A stretch of 64,000 nucleotides of DNA from Micromonospora fulviviridis (GTDB taxonomy: Bacteria; Actinomycetota; Actinomycetes; Mycobacteriales; Micromonosporaceae), in assembly GCF_014648395.1 (NCBI RefSeq), contig NZ_BMRA01000016.1, forward strand, positions 35,892 through 99,891, read 5' to 3'. The notes beneath the pieces are model-generated. The model was not told the DNA's origin, made no database searches, and saw only the letters and a list, made by a program, of their open reading frames with translations. Within the stretch, counting starts at the first letter, position 1; each line of letters starts with the position of its first letter. Positions 32,979 through 39,563 of the stretch are shown here, piece after piece. Made by a program: the position numbers and the translations under genes.

Positions 32979-34187
32979 TCACGGTCGGTAGGAGGCCATT
33001 CGGCCGGGTGTGGCTGGTTTAGGGGCCCGGGGGAACAGTCGCCACGAGATGGCGTTGGAGATGGCGACTCCGGTGAGTACGGCGGTGGCCGCGACGGCGA
33101 CCAGGACCGGGGGGAGTGCGAGCGTCGCCGGTGCCAGTATGGCGAGCGTTAGTAGTCCGATCGGTCGGGACCAGGAGATGTGGCTGAAGGTCACGTAGTC
33201 GAGCAGGGCTCGCCCGAGCAGGAACACAGCAGGCCCGCCGAGGATGACCAGGACCCAGGATCGTTCGGTGTGACCGAGCGGGTGTGAGATGGTCAGTTCG
33301 TCGCCGACGGCGCTGAGGCCGACGCCGGTGATCATGATGAGGTGTGCGTATGACGCGAGTCTGCCGATGTATGCCGGGGACTGTGCCGATGCGATGGCGA
33401 TGGCCAGTAGTTCGCCTGCCCGGTAGAAGTAGATCTGCCATAGCAGAACCGTGATGGCGAATGACACCAGCAGTGCCGCGGCTCGGTCCCGCTGGAGGCC
33501 GTACGGGCTGATCTGGATGCCGGAGATCAGGATCGTCTCGCCCAACGCGATGATGAGGAGCTGCCGGTAGCGCTCGGTGAGATGGTCTTCTTGGATCGGA
33601 TGGGCCCGGAACCCGGCCCGGCCGAGTCGCGGCGTGGGGTAGTCGAGGACGCCCGCGACGTAGTCCAAAGCGACGGCCAGGCTCCACCAGGCCAGCCGCG
33701 CGCCGGTTTCTGCAAAGGCGCCGGCGATCCAGGGCACCGCCGAGATGAGGGCCCAGAAGAGGTTCCGAACAGAGACCAGCCGTATCTCACTGTTTGTGCC
33801 AATCACGATGATCCACAGCGGGCGGATTAGTTGGATCGCGACGTAGACCCCCGCGAAGAGCCAACCCCTGTCGTCGTATGCCTCCGGTATCGCGATGGCC
33901 ATCAGCAGGCTGCCGAGTGTGGTGCCGATGACCAGCAGCTGGATCGCTGGCCGAGTCGAGTCGTACCTGTTGGTCGCCCATACCAGCCGGTACCACACCC
34001 ACCACAGCGCCAACGTCAGCACGAACGTCGCGTAGCCCGTTCGCCAGCTGAGGTCCGAGACCATCGTGTCGGATAGCCGGGTGAACGCGAACACGAACAC
34101 CACGTCGAACAGCAGCTCCACGAAGCCGGCCCGCTCGGACTGCTTATAGGTCCCCGGCTGTTCACCCGCCCCGCTCTCCATGGCCAT
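32979..34187 (-). CDS. LtrA-family membrane protein (copy 1, cargo)
   Basis: A 402-residue polytopic protein of the low temperature requirement A (LtrA) family. FVELLFDVVFVFAFTRLS is the family's N-terminal signature and HLTERYRQLLIIALGETIL its central block. There are about ten to twelve membrane helices. LtrA was named from Listeria growth in the cold; its biochemical role is unknown. A second LtrA (39564-40745) is encoded in the same orientation just outside the element, and the two are clearly related along their length. Confidence 0.85.
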   Translation of the reverse strand: MAMESGAGEQPGTYKQSERAGFVELLFDVVFVFAFTRLSDTMVSDLSWRTGYATFVLTLALWWVWYRLVWATNRYDSTRPAIQLLVIGTTLGSLLMAIAIPEAYDDRGWLFAGVYVAIQLIRPLWIIVIGTNSEIRLVSVRNLFWALISAVPWIAGAFAETGARLAWWSLAVALDYVAGVLDYPTPRLGRAGFRAHPIQEDHLTERYRQLLIIALGETILISGIQISPYGLQRDRAAALLVSFAITVLLWQIYFYRAGELLAIAIASAQSPAYIGRLASYAHLIMITGVGLSAVGDELTISHPLGHTERSWVLVILGGPAVFLLGRALLDYVTFSHISWSRPIGLLTLAILAPATLALPPVLVAVAATAVLTGVAISNAISWRLFPRAPKPATPGRMASYRP

Positions 34188-34820
34188 GCGGTGACGCTAC
34201 TTTGATCGCCTCAGGCGCACTGCTGAATGCGTGTCCGCTGCTGGTCGACAGCAACGATTAGCAGCCGATCTGGACGAGGACGGCTGTCGACGGAGGAGCA
34301 CCTACGTTGGTCCGAGGTCGCGGACGGAGGCGAACATGCTCGGACAAGGCGCGCAGTTCTGTAATCGAGACGTCGGAGCCAGGCGGAGTCAGCATCGAGT
34401 CAGCAAACAGCCCGCTGCACGACGACAGTGGGCGGAACGAACGACGTAGCTGCCGTGCCTGAGCGGGCGGGATGACACCCGTCGGCACTGTCTGACAATC
34501 ACGACCAGGCTCCCCCCGACGGGGGTCGTCCCTTTCCGGGGCGCTCCGACCCAGCCCACATCGCGCCTGTCCCGACGCCGTCCAGCCGAGCAGTTGCGGC
34601 ACGCTCGGACCGATGGGCTACTGCTGCTGGAAGCGGCTCAGGAACTCGTCCACCAGGTGCGGTTTGGTGTAATCCATCCGGGTCCGAGTGCTCGAAGTGA
34701 GGCCGCCCGCCTGGCCACCACACGTGTGGATCAACGGCACTGGTGGCCGGTCCGGGTAGCGCAGCACGAACGAGTGCTCGTGGCTGTATCCGATCAAGGG
34801 GCAGGCCTCGCCCATCGGCT
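34188..34820. other. Gap with scattered reading frames
   Basis: No well-supported gene. A 65-codon minus-strand frame at 34618-34815 (MGEACPLIGYSHEHSFVLRY...) has some protein character and may be a small gene or a remnant. The rest shows no coding signal. Confidence 0.35.
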
Positions 34821-34824
34821 CTAT

Positions 34825-35040
34825 CCGCCGTGGTCGTAGACCGCCTGAACCTCCGCCAGGTAGACCGCTTCGACCAGCTCATCCCGGTTCGATCAGTTAT
34901 GGTCGAGTGTACGGGCCCCCGTCCGGCAGGTCACCTCCTCCAGGGTGGCCTCCGCGCCCAGTTCGCCGAAGACGTCGGTGGCCGCGCGCAGGATGGCGTC
35001 GAAGTTGCGGGCGGCGTCGGCGACCGGGCCGCCGGCGACC
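34825..35040 (-). pseudogene. Broken TetR-family regulator (N-terminal remnant)
   Basis: The reverse strand reads VADAARNFDAILRAATDVFG and GAEATLEEVTCRTGA, the first helices of a TetR DNA-binding domain. It then loses frame and meets stops. In another frame it resumes as NRDELVEAVYLAEVQAVYDHGG, the segment that follows the recognition helix in TetR proteins, before a further stop. The recognition-helix region itself is damaged and the ligand domain is missing. It is divergent from the intact aldo/keto reductase gene, its likely former target. Confidence 0.7.
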
Positions 35041-35055
35041 AGAATCGAGATGACC

Positions 35056-35952
35056 ATGACGTCTGGCTCCCCGTCCACCCCGCCCACGATCATCATTGGC
35101 GGCGACCTTCCGGTCGGACGGGTCGGCTTCGGGGCGATGCAGCTCACCGGCGACCAGGTCTGGGGCCCGTACCCCGACCACGAGCGCGGGCTGGCGCTGC
35201 TGCGCGCGGTGGTGGCGGAGGGCGTCACCTTCATCGACACCGCCGATGTCTACGGGCCGCACACCAACGAGCTGCTGATCCGCGAGGCGCTGCACCCCTA
35301 CCCGGCGGGGCTGGTGGTGGCGAGCAAGGGCGGCTTCGTCCGGGGCGGCCACGACTACTCGACCCTGGGCTGGGTGGGCAACCCGAAGTACCTGCGGCAG
35401 TCAGCCATGCTGAGCCTGCGCCGCCTCGGCGTGGATCGGTTCGACCTCTACTACCTGCACAGCGGGTACGCGACCGACGCCCCGTTCGAGGACCAGGTCG
35501 GCGAGCTGAGGAAGCTGCAGGACGAGGGCTGGATCCGGCACATCGGGCTGTCCAACGTCACCGTGGCGCAGTTCGAGCTCGCCCGGTCGATTGCGGCGAT
35601 CGCCGCGGTGACCGCCCTGTACAACATCGGCAACCGCACCGGTGCGGACCTGCTTGCGGCGGCGGAGCGGGCCGGAGCGGTGTTCTCGCCCTGGCACCCG
35701 GTCAGCCTGCGCGACGGCGGGGACAACGCCGACCAGGTCGCCGCCGCCCTCGCGCCGATCGCCGCTCGGCACGCGGCCACGCCCCAGCAGATCGCGCTGG
35801 CCTGGCTGCTGCATCGCTCCCCGGCGATGCTGCCCATCCCCGGCACCACGAGCCTGGCCCACCTGCGGGAGAACCTCGCGGCGGCGCGGATCGTTGTGAG
35901 CGACGCCGAGGTCGCGGAGCTGACCGCCCTCGTTCCCGAGACCGCCGCCTAA
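35056..35952 (+). CDS. Aldo/keto reductase
   Basis: A 298-residue aldo/keto reductase. VGRVGFGAMQLTGDQVWGP opens the barrel; the catalytic residues are Asp and Tyr in FIDTADVYGPH, Lys in VVASKGGF and His in DLYYLHSG. The NADP-binding end has PIPGTTSLAHLRENLAAA. Starts at 35050 and 35056 are both possible. Its regulator appears to be the adjacent tetR remnant, so the gene may now be constitutive. Substrate unknown. Confidence 0.88.
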   Translation: MTSGSPSTPPTIIIGGDLPVGRVGFGAMQLTGDQVWGPYPDHERGLALLRAVVAEGVTFIDTADVYGPHTNELLIREALHPYPAGLVVASKGGFVRGGHDYSTLGWVGNPKYLRQSAMLSLRRLGVDRFDLYYLHSGYATDAPFEDQVGELRKLQDEGWIRHIGLSNVTVAQFELARSIAAIAAVTALYNIGNRTGADLLAAAERAGAVFSPWHPVSLRDGGDNADQVAAALAPIAARHAATPQQIALAWLLHRSPAMLPIPGTTSLAHLRENLAAARIVVSDAEVAELTALVPETAA

Positions 35953-36126
35953 CCCGGGCACCGCCTCCCGCAGCTGGACCAGCTGGCTGCCGGGAAGCAT
36001 GCTCCGGCCACTCTCGGAAGCAGCGAGGAGGCAGCGAACGTGTCACCTGCGGTCGACACGTAACGACAGCAGGCGGGGTCGCAGCCAAGCTGAGAGGGAC
36101 GCGACGACAACCGATGGCAACAGACG

Positions 36127-36789
36127 ATGCGCCGCAGCCGCGTTCACACCGAAGAGGTCCTCGTCAGGCAGGCGGTAGCGTTCTTGCTTGTGAGCAGCCC
36201 TGCCGCAACCGCGGCTCTTGCGCGTGACCTCATCGGGAGGCAGTTGCTGGGGGTGACCGAGGCTCGCCACTGGCACGAAGGCAGGAGGGACGGCGACGCT
36301 GCCAGTCTGATCCACTTTTGGCTGCACTTTGAGGGCAAGTTGCCTCTCATGGCTCACGGCACCGGCGAGTATTTGCTTCTGGAATTCAATGAGCCCTACG
36401 CGTCGTACGACATGCAGGAGCACGGTGAGACGCGGGTAGAGCCGGTGCAGGCGCCAGACCTCCTGGCCGCGTTCGTTGGACAGCGGTTGCTTGACGCTGC
36501 TCTGATCCAGGGCTACGCGCCGGAGCCGTCGGTTGGCGGCCTGCGGCTGCGTTTCGAGCGCGGAGTTCTGTTGGTGGCATCGCTTGCTGACGAGTGGGTC
36601 CTTTCGACCGGGTCGATCCGGACCGAGCTGAGCCCATACCTGCACGCCGGCTCCTGGTTGGGTGGCACTTCCGCCGAGCAGCCACCCGAGCAGCCAAGCC
36701 AGAGAAAATCGGCGGACACCGACGGAGCACAGGCGCAGGTGAACGAGGACCAGGACCATGGCGACCAGCAGGCCGCGACGGACTCGTAA
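36127..36789 (+). CDS. Hypothetical protein whose start region contains an att-core fragment
   Basis: A 220-residue protein without a known family. VRQAVAFLLVSSPAATAALA and ARDLIGRQLLGVTEARHWHE begin an alpha/beta domain; LIHFWLHFEGKLPLMAHGTG and EYLLLEFNEPYASYDMQEHG follow. The C-terminus (from about 180) is polar and looks disordered. Codons 6-11 (VHTEEV) are encoded by 18 bp identical to the start of the tRNA-Val att core (36142-36159). The N-terminus may therefore have been created by recombination, and the original start may have been elsewhere. GC is lower than in the flanking backbone. Confidence 0.55.
   Translation: MRRSRVHTEEVLVRQAVAFLLVSSPAATAALARDLIGRQLLGVTEARHWHEGRRDGDAASLIHFWLHFEGKLPLMAHGTGEYLLLEFNEPYASYDMQEHGETRVEPVQAPDLLAAFVGQRLLDAALIQGYAPEPSVGGLRLRFERGVLLVASLADEWVLSTGSIRTELSPYLHAGSWLGGTSAEQPPEQPSQRKSADTDGAQAQVNEDQDHGDQQAATDS
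36142..36159 (+). repeat. Internal 18-bp copy of the att core
   Basis: GTTCACACCGAAGAGGTC is identical to the first 18 bp of the attL and attR cores (the preceding C also matches attL). It lies 1.9 kb inside attR. Confidence 0.75.
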
Positions 36790-36797
36790 TGCGTCGG

Positions 36798-37199
36798 TCA
36801 GCGGCCGACGCGGATGCGGTCGGCGGCGTACAGCTCCCGGGAGCCGTCTGCGCGGAAGATGACGATGACTGGGACGCCCTCGCCGATCTCCAGTTCGCGT
36901 CGCTCCGTCGGGGTTGGCATCCGCGCGGAGGCGGTATCGCCCTTGAGGAGAGTCACCGTTTCGGTCGGCTCCAAGGCGCGGACGAAGGTGCCTCGCGGCG
37001 GTTCCACGATCACGAGCCCTTCCGACCGAAGTAGCGCTATTGCTTGTCGGACGCTCGTTCGGCTCAGCCCGTACTCCTGAGCTAGCCGCAGCTCGCTCGG
37101 CAGCGATGCGCCGGGCGCAAGGTCGCCAGACGCGATCCGGTCTCGCAGAAGGTCTGCGAGCTGCCGGAACACGGCGCGGTCTGCGCTCGGGTCGATCAC
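36798..37199 (-). CDS. GntR-family regulator (KorSA-like)
   Basis: A 133-residue protein with a GntR winged helix at 8-75 (LADLLRDRIASGDLAPGASL; RLAQEYGLSRTSVRQAIALL; RSEGLVIVEPPRGTFV). A short C-terminal domain of only about 55 residues follows, much smaller than usual HutC/FadR effector domains. Short GntR proteins of this kind are the KorSA-type repressors of pSAM2-like elements that silence pra and transfer functions. It is divergent from the small-gene operon at 37336, which it may repress. GTG start at 37199. Confidence 0.8.
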   Translation of the reverse strand: MIDPSADRAVFRQLADLLRDRIASGDLAPGASLPSELRLAQEYGLSRTSVRQAIALLRSEGLVIVEPPRGTFVRALEPTETVTLLKGDTASARMPTPTERRELEIGEGVPVIVIFRADGSRELYAADRIRVGR

Positions 37200-37335
37200 G
37201 GCTGTGACGCTACGTGTCCAACAGCTCTACATCTTATTGTATCTACAGTCCTACGTCGTTACGGTGACTTCAGCAGGTCGGGAGTCCGCTCCGGACCTGC
37301 GCCCTCTGCCATCGACTTCGTGATTCGGGGGTCCC

Positions 37336-37524
37336 GTGCCGCGCGTCTCCTATGACGAGTACCTGTTCGCCGTCGCCCTGACCTTGGCTCGACGGCATCG
37401 GCCAGTCTGGTCGTGGGGGCGCTGGCGACGCATCTGCCGCTGCGGCGCGAACCTGCCCTGCCACAGCCGTCACCGCATCCCGATCAACCGCGGCCACTGG
37501 CCCAGCCAGGACGGCCCGCGATGA
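37336..37524 (+). CDS. Small Cys-containing protein of the element's right end
   Basis: A 62-residue basic protein, MPRVSYDEYLFAVALTLARR then HRPVWSWGRWRRICRCGANL and PCHSRHRIPINRGHWPSQ. The CRCGANLPC segment could bind zinc. Its stop overlaps the next start (ATGA). Genes like this lie at the end of many actinomycete elements; their function is unknown. The gap 37200-37335 should hold the divergent promoters with the GntR gene. Confidence 0.6.
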   Translation: MPRVSYDEYLFAVALTLARRHRPVWSWGRWRRICRCGANLPCHSRHRIPINRGHWPSQDGPR

Positions 37525-37739
37525 CGACTCACCACCCGATCAAACCGGACTGGACGTGCGGCGGCTGCGCGGGGGAGTGGCCCTGCCCGACCCGGCGGCG
37601 GGAGCTGCGAGCCGAGTACGACAGTGCCCCGGTGTCGCTAGCCCTCTACCTGGCCGCCCAACTCGTTGACGCCGCCCAGGACCTGACCCTCGTCCCCGCC
37701 GGCCACCTTCACCACCGCTTCCTCGGCTGGATCCGATGA
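37521..37739 (+). CDS. Small Cys-containing protein, second of the overlapping trio
   Basis: A 72-residue protein: DWTCGGCAGEWPCPTRRREL carries a C-x2-C-x5-C motif, followed by a helix SLALYLAAQLVDAAQDLTLV. The start overlaps the preceding stop and its own stop overlaps the next start (ATGA both times), so the three genes are translationally coupled. No known function; a zinc-binding regulator is possible. Confidence 0.65.
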   Translation: MTTHHPIKPDWTCGGCAGEWPCPTRRRELRAEYDSAPVSLALYLAAQLVDAAQDLTLVPAGHLHHRFLGWIR

Positions 37740-37909
37740 GCATCCTGCGAGCCGGCGACGAGAAGTTCCACTACAGCGACGGCTCCCACAAGTGGATCCC
37801 ACCCGACTCGGACTACGACCAAGAGGTCTGGGACGAGCAGGTCCGCCAGCACAAGCAAGGCCACCTGAGAAACGAGCGCCCGAAGGTCCGCATCAAGCGC
37901 CTCGTCTGA
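37736..37909 (+). CDS. 57-residue hydrophilic protein, third of the trio
   Basis: ATG 37736 to TGA 37907-37909: MSILRAGDEKFHYSDGSHKW, then PPDSDYDQEVWDEQVRQ and a basic end RPKVRIKRLV. It overlaps the second gene by ATGA, has no Cys and looks like a small DNA- or protein-binding factor. It is the last gene before the attR arm sites. Confidence 0.65.
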   Translation: MSILRAGDEKFHYSDGSHKWIPPDSDYDQEVWDEQVRQHKQGHLRNERPKVRIKRLV

Positions 37910-37916
37910 TGCCAGC

Positions 37917-37939
37917 AGTACAGCACCGAAGTACAGCAG
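37917..37939. promoter_or_regulatory. Integrase arm-type sites, right end
   Basis: AGTACAGCA at 37917-37925 and AGTACAGCAG at 37930-37939, with the same 13-bp period as the left-end pair (26031-26052), 84 bp inside attR. Confidence 0.7.
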
Positions 37940-38022
37940 CCGTGCCAGCCGAACCGAGCCGAGAAGGGCCTCAGCAGGCCGTTTGACCTCGCACCGAGCC
38001 CGATCCGACCAGCTCGCCGAGA

Positions 38023-38066
38023 GTTCACACCGAAGAGGTCACTGGTTCGATCCCAGTATCGCCCAC
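38023..38066 (+). repeat. attR core (44 bp)
   Basis: Exact copy of 25938-25981; marks the right boundary of the integrated element. Confidence 0.95.
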
Positions 38067-38083
38067 CATGAATAAGGCAAGCT

Positions 38084-38109
38084 CAAGGCCCCTCAATCGA
38101 GGGGCCTTG
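38084..38109 (+). terminator. Native tRNA-Val terminator, displaced by the element
   Basis: CAAGGCCCCTC (38084-38094) pairs with 38099-38109 around AATC. In the empty site this perfect hairpin would lie about 17 bp after tRNA-Val. Confidence 0.75.
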
Positions 38110-38340
38110 ACTCGTACTCGACCTGCCGATCAGCCGGCTACTGGTAGTCGACTGGCTGCCCGCACACGGCGTATGGCCCGATGGGTTGATGTTCATCTTC
38201 GACGGCGGACAGCTCGACGACGACCAGGCCGAAGCCCTCAAGCCAACCGACGACGAGCTAGCCGGTCTCCGCTTCCTCCCCTACCAAGAAGCAGTACCGC
38301 ACCTGCGTCCGTCGATGGCACGTCGAGTCGGGCTGTCGTC
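38110..38340 (+). pseudogene. Nudix hydrolase C-terminal remnant
   Basis: The plus strand reads LDLPISRLLVVDWLPAHGVW, then PDGLMFIFDGGQLDDDQAEA and DDELAGLRFLPYQEAVPHLR. This is the C-terminal third of a common actinomycete Nudix hydrolase. The Nudix box itself and the start are absent, and the frame runs on into unrelated sequence after about 38330. A relic gene. Confidence 0.6.
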
Positions 38341-38349
38341 CTCGACCCG

Positions 38350-38386
38350 TAGGGCGCCGTTCTCAGCCATCACCGCGTGGAACTGC
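38350..38386 (-). pseudogene. C-terminal fragment of a HIT-family gene
   Basis: About 33 bp match the intact HIT gene at about 50320-50352 almost base for base (segment encoding QQFHAVMAENG, residues about 134-145). It lies in the same orientation as the N-terminal fragment at 39334-39420. Confidence 0.65.
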
Positions 38387-38488
38387 TGCGACTTCACGCC
38401 TGCCCCGGCCGCTCTGGCGCGTGTGCACGGGGATGGGCAGGACAGCGTCGCTGTGAACCTGCACGGGAGCGTGCGAGTTGGGATGCCG

Positions 38489-39277
38489 TTACAGGGACGG
38501 GTCCCAGGCTGCGAGCTGATCGAAGATACGACGGTCGCCTTCGGACTTCAGGGAATCCAACGGTATGCGGCCGTAGAAGAGCAGGACCAGATCACTGGCC
38601 GTGCCCCGGGCGGAGGCGTCGGCCGTGTCCGAGTCCTCGCCGGCAGCGGGAGCGCCGAGGCGGGCGACCTGTGCGCCGTCGTGGGACAGCCGAAGGCGCC
38701 ACGAGTGGCCCTCGGTGGCGTGGTAATCGACGACGGCGGGTTCGTGTGGCCAGGCGACCGTCGTCGCGCAGAGGGTGAACTGGCAGTCGTCGAATCCGTC
38801 GAGGGCGATCTCCTCCGGTATCGGCTGCGGGGCACCCCCGGTGAGCTGGACGTCGTAGGTGTGCACCGCGATCTCGTGGAGCTGGCGCCGCGCCCAGGCC
38901 CCGGAGGTCTGCGGTGACGGCGAGTCCCACCACCATGTCCAGCAACCGCGATCCGGGCCGGCCTCGCGCAGCGCGCTCGCTAGTTGCTCGATGGACTCGG
39001 TCCACCAGGCCAGTAGAGCCTCGCGCTCCCGAGGTGCACCCGTGCCGCCTCCCCATGCGGACTCCTCCGGCGGAGCGTCCGCGGGACCTGCGGTGACGAC
39101 GGCGGCTGCTTTGCGGCGGCCCATGCCCACGTGTTGCACGTGATCGAACAGCGTCCGCTCGGGATGGGTCGGCATCTGAACGTCGAGGCTGGGTGCCGCG
39201 GCGACCGCGGCGCGGAAGGCGGTCGACCGTTCGTTGATCAGGCGCAGCTGATCAGGGAACGGGAGAATTTTGTGCAC
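38489..39277 (-). CDS. Maleylpyruvate isomerase / mycothiol-dependent DinB-like family protein
   Basis: A 262-residue protein. TLFDHVQHVGMGRRKAAAVV and LLAWWTESIEQLASALREAG form a DinB/MDMPI four-helix domain, with RRQLHEIAVHTYDVQLTGG carrying metal-ligand His residues. The C-terminal alpha/beta domain (VDYHATEGHSWRLRLSHDG; ASDLVLLFYGRIPLDSL) is the MDMPI C-terminal type. Enzymes of this fold use mycothiol in actinomycetes. It is flanked on both sides by fragments of a HIT gene, so it appears to have been inserted into, or captured by, that locus. Confidence 0.8.
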   Translation of the reverse strand: MHKILPFPDQLRLINERSTAFRAAVAAAPSLDVQMPTHPERTLFDHVQHVGMGRRKAAAVVTAGPADAPPEESAWGGGTGAPREREALLAWWTESIEQLASALREAGPDRGCWTWWWDSPSPQTSGAWARRQLHEIAVHTYDVQLTGGAPQPIPEEIALDGFDDCQFTLCATTVAWPHEPAVVDYHATEGHSWRLRLSHDGAQVARLGAPAAGEDSDTADASARGTASDLVLLFYGRIPLDSLKSEGDRRIFDQLAAWDPSL

Positions 39278-39333
39278 CCCGGCTTTCTAACACTGTGCTC
39301 CGACAATCGGACAGCGATTTCCACAGCCGACGC

Positions 39334-39420
39334 GGCGGGCGCAAACGCGCAGACGAAGCAAGGCCCTCCGCTCACCCGACGCGCCTACTGCTCAACGTCG
39401 AACGCGACCTTCGCTGGCTG
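39334..39420 (-). pseudogene. N-terminal fragment of a HIT-family gene
   Basis: About 85 bp match the 5' part of the intact HIT gene (50650-50745): the reverse strand reads KVAFDVEQ, a TAG stop, ARRVSGGPCFVCAF. The intact gene has KATFDFEQYARRVSGGPCFV at this point. The in-frame stop and loss of the rest show it is dead. Confidence 0.75.
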
Positions 39421-39438
39421 GTTCCTATGCGAGGAGAG

Positions 39439-39556
39439 TGTCGCGCATCAAGTGAAGCCACGACGTAACGCATCAAGCGGAGTACGACAGCCGGCTGCCG
39501 GCGATGTCGGGTCTCAGGACCTGCGTGACAGAACAGTCTCAAGACCTGGGGTGACA
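39439..39556. repeat. 118-bp palindromic repeat, copy c (best preserved)
   Basis: Starts TGTCGCGCATCAAGTGAAGC and ends GGGGTGACA, so its tips are TGTC/GACA. Left arm: two related 19-bp repeats (39439, 39464). Centre: GACAGCCGGCTGCCGGC hairpin (39486-39508). Right arm: two related repeats TCTCAGGACCTGCGTGACA (39512-39530) and TCTCAAGACCTGGGGTGACA (39537-39556). Confidence 0.8.
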
Positions 39557-39563
39557 CTTCCGG

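Larger units (their letters stand above)
25938..38066. mobile_element. AICE-like (pSAM2-type) integrated element in tRNA-Val, transfer genes missing
   Basis: The element is bounded by identical 44-bp cores at 25938-25981 and 38023-38066, the first being the 3' part of tRNA-Val. The left end carries repSA, xis and int on the minus strand in the pSAM2 order with stop/start overlaps. The right end has a KorSA-like GntR gene and small genes. Arm-type repeats (AGTACAGCA) are present near both ends. No FtsK/TraB-type DNA translocase or Spd spread protein is found. The middle 7 kb is cargo with lower GC and unrelated genes. It is probably integrated and able to excise, but not self-transmissible. 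Confidence 0.88.
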
